Below, piece after piece: positions 32,978 to 34,766 of a DNA stretch of 34,766 nucleotides (positions within the stretch are counted from its first letter, which is position 1; each line of letters opens with the position of its first letter). A program made the translations under genes and the position numbers. The stretch comes from Planctomycetaceae bacterium (lineage in GTDB: Bacteria; Planctomycetota; Planctomycetia; Planctomycetales; Planctomycetaceae): NCBI GenBank assembly GCA_016795145.1, contig JAEUII010000224.1, positions 1 to 34,766 of the forward strand, read 5' to 3'. The notes under the pieces are model-generated. The model searched no databases. It was not told the DNA's origin and saw only the letters and a list, made by a program, of their open reading frames with translations.

Positions 32978-34766
32978 TCAGGGCGCCGCCAGAGTCGTGG
33001 CAGTGTTGGTTACGTCGGCCCAGAAGGCATCCCAGGAAGCAACTTCTTCGGGAGTCCAGTCGGAACGATCACCGCCTGATCGCAGTGACTGCAAATCCGA
33101 ATCACGCAGCGACTGCTCAAGTCGTTCTCTGTAGGCGGTCCTGGTGGCCGGGTCGAGGCCCGGCATCTTCATCGCGGCGAGATCTTCGTTCAGCCATTGC
33201 AGTGCGAGGCCGCGAAGCCGTCGTCGTTCCGGCTGATCCGGTAGCATCCCGCCTTCTGTCATATCTGGAATTGACGCGGCTTTCGCAGCGTAACATGCAC
33301 CGTCATATCGATATCCGGCCCTGACGTCCCTGGCCCATTCCGGTGACGAAGTGATCGCAGCTTCCGTGAGTCTCGCGGCCAGGCGAATCCTGCCGTGTAC
33401 CGTCTTATTGGCAAGTCGAGCAAGCTCGACGGCTTCAGTCGGTGAATCCGGTGTCAGTTTTCCGGAGATCAAATCAGGCAGTTTCGCAGATCGTTCTGCG
33501 GCTTTGTCAACAACGGGCACGTTTGTGAGTGCATACTTGTCATTTGGGTCGATGGCCAACACTTCATGAAGCAGCTTTGATGCTCGATCAAAATCACCAT
33601 ATGCAGCAAGAGATGAAGCGAGGCCATTGAGAGCATTGATATTCCTGGGGGCGATGTTCGTTGCGTTCTCAAACGCTTCAATTGAGGCTTCAACATTGCC
33701 GAGTTGTTTCTCGACCAGGCCAATTCCCAGGTGCCCGTTCACATTCTCCGGCATAAACTCGATGGCTTTTTGAAACTCCACTTTCGCTCCCTGGAGGTCA
33801 CCATTTCGACGCAGGGCTGAACCGAGGTTGCAACGCACGGCCGAGCTTTTCGGAGCAACCGCGATTCCTGCCTGAAGCCATCGAATCGCTTCGGTGACTT
33901 CTTTCGGATCGCGCGGTGAGTATGTCGATGCAAGCGATAAGAGAAGAGTTGAATCGGAGGGTCGGTTTGCAATCGCGGACTTCAGAACAGATCGTCTGAC
34001 ATCCATCGGCAGTGCGCCCGCGTCGCCTAGTATTGAAATCAGAAGCGGGGGCTGTTTCAGAAACTCAGGAGACGAAGCGAGCTCCCTCATCAGGTCCCAG
34101 TTCTTCTGGAGAATCGCTCTGCGGAGTCTTGTTCGAAAGGCATCCTCTTCAAGTGCGAACAGCACATCTCGAACGAGCAGCGATGGACGAATCAGCTGAA
34201 GCCTGTCCAGCATGCCAATCACCTGTTCGCGTACTGCAGAGGGCTTGATTTTTTCGACTGTCGATGCCGCGTCCGCAAGCAGCCCAAACTTTCCGAGGCC
34301 CGCATGAATCCGATTTGCTGTCTCATCCAGCGACGGAAGATGATTGTCGACCGGAGTCCATCGAAACTCGTAGATCGCAGTGAGTTCATGAACCAGAGCC
34401 AGGTCCGACTGCAGACTCTTCAGTTCATCAAGATGCTCCGGTCGAATTGAGTCGTCCATCTGATTGGCGGCATCTGAAAGCAGCAGTGATGCTTCATCGG
34501 TCTCACCCAGCATCAATGCCGTTCTGGCCTGCTTCAGAAGGATCTCAAACGAATCATTCATGCGAGCGGTTTGAGCTTCACGGATCAGAGCATCCTCACG
34601 AAACCTCAGCAGCCCGAACGTTCCGGCAATCAGCGTCAGAAGAATGACGGCGCCAAGAAGTCTCAGAACTCGCCGCCGCTTGCGCTGCTCGGCCAGTCGA
34701 GTTTCGGCGACGGCTCTCTCGCGTTCCGCGCTTTTTAGACGTTCATCCTGATGGATTCGATAACGA
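32978..34766 (-). CDS. TPR protein, C-terminal part of a larger transmembrane (probably kinase-type) protein (partial)
   Basis: An ATG at 34561 could start a 527-aa TPR protein, but the frame is open through 34562-34766 to the window edge. There it encodes a charged coiled-coil stretch (RLKSAERERAVAETRLAEQ), a basic stop and a membrane helix (LLGAVILLTLIAGTFGLL), then REDALIREAQTAR leading into the ATG. That layout (coiled coil, one membrane helix, helical/TPR repeats) is how many planctomycete Ser/Thr kinases end, and the terminus DAFWADVTNTATTLAAP fits the 'FWADV' ending of that group. TPR-like repeats at about 285-400 residues from the ATG: RCNLGSALRRNGDLQGAKVE, GHLGIGLVEKQLGNVEASIE, LNGLASSLAAYGDFDRASKL. 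The kinase domain, if present, lies outside the window. 595 residues are visible. Confidence 0.8.
   Translation of the reverse strand, partial: RYRIHQDERLKSAERERAVAETRLAEQRKRRRVLRLLGAVILLTLIAGTFGLLRFREDALIREAQTARMNDSFEILLKQARTALMLGETDEASLLLSDAANQMDDSIRPEHLDELKSLQSDLALVHELTAIYEFRWTPVDNHLPSLDETANRIHAGLGKFGLLADAASTVEKIKPSAVREQVIGMLDRLQLIRPSLLVRDVLFALEEDAFRTRLRRAILQKNWDLMRELASSPEFLKQPPLLISILGDAGALPMDVRRSVLKSAIANRPSDSTLLLSLASTYSPRDPKEVTEAIRWLQAGIAVAPKSSAVRCNLGSALRRNGDLQGAKVEFQKAIEFMPENVNGHLGIGLVEKQLGNVEASIEAFENATNIAPRNINALNGLASSLAAYGDFDRASKLLHEVLAIDPNDKYALTNVPVVDKAAERSAKLPDLISGKLTPDSPTEAVELARLANKTVHGRIRLAARLTEAAITSSPEWARDVRAGYRYDGACYAAKAASIPDMTEGGMLPDQPERRRLRGLALQWLNEDLAAMKMPGLDPATRTAYRERLEQSLRDSDLQSLRSGGDRSDWTPEEVASWDAFWADVTNTATTLAAP

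Overview
The window looks like a chromosomal segment of a planctomycete (phylum Planctomycetota, probably class Planctomycetia). The lineage call is an inference from gene content. It rests on a PSCyt1/DUF1549/DUF1553 c-type cytochrome protein, an ECF sigma factor of the TIGR02999 type beside a Ser/Thr kinase, a formylglycine sulfatase, a DUF374 acyltransferase, large regulatory fusion proteins, a TPR protein with a kinase-style C-terminus, and long GC-rich intergenic repeats. I saw no rRNA, tRNA, CRISPR array, transposase or phage gene.

Layout. 1-93 is the 5' end of a leftward gene (PSP1-like, tentative). 282-1265 is a leftward DHH phosphoesterase with a clear terminator. cmk (1561-2232) converges on, and overlaps by 17 bp, a membrane-fusion (HlyD-like) protein carrying an N-terminal helix-hairpin-helix segment. 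4181-7836 is a two-gene unit: an exported DUF255 thioredoxin-fold protein fused to a DsbD-alpha-like domain, then an epimerase-type SDR. 7837-8640 is a repeat island. A HAD phosphatase (leftward) and then leuC follow. leuC has no leuD beside it; 38 bp downstream is a methyltransferase with a lipoprotein-type signal. A classical SDR, a DUF374 acyltransferase and an isochorismatase-type hydrolase come next, then a type IIA topoisomerase A subunit (leftward).

17724-20468 holds three consecutive secreted Tyr/Pro/Cys-rich proteins with hairpin-rich leaders, probably cell-envelope structural proteins. A large PSCyt1/DUF1549/DUF1553 protein follows. Next comes an envelope-stress-like unit: ECF sigma factor, membrane anti-sigma candidate and exported PDZ/coiled-coil protein, closed by a strong terminator. 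The right end has leftward nth, a TIGR02999-type ECF sigma factor and its upstream partner, a protein kinase fused to an alpha/beta hydrolase and a degenerate class III cyclase domain. A secreted sulfatase (rightward) and a leftward TPR protein follow. The TPR protein's reading frame stays open to the window edge, with a membrane segment upstream of its first internal ATG.

Most noteworthy are the kinase/hydrolase/pseudocyclase-sigma factor pair, the lipoprotein-like methyltransferase, the secreted Cys/Tyr-rich cluster with structured leaders, and the three-copy repeat family around 7.9-8.6 kb. All calls come from reading the sequence; no database search was run.
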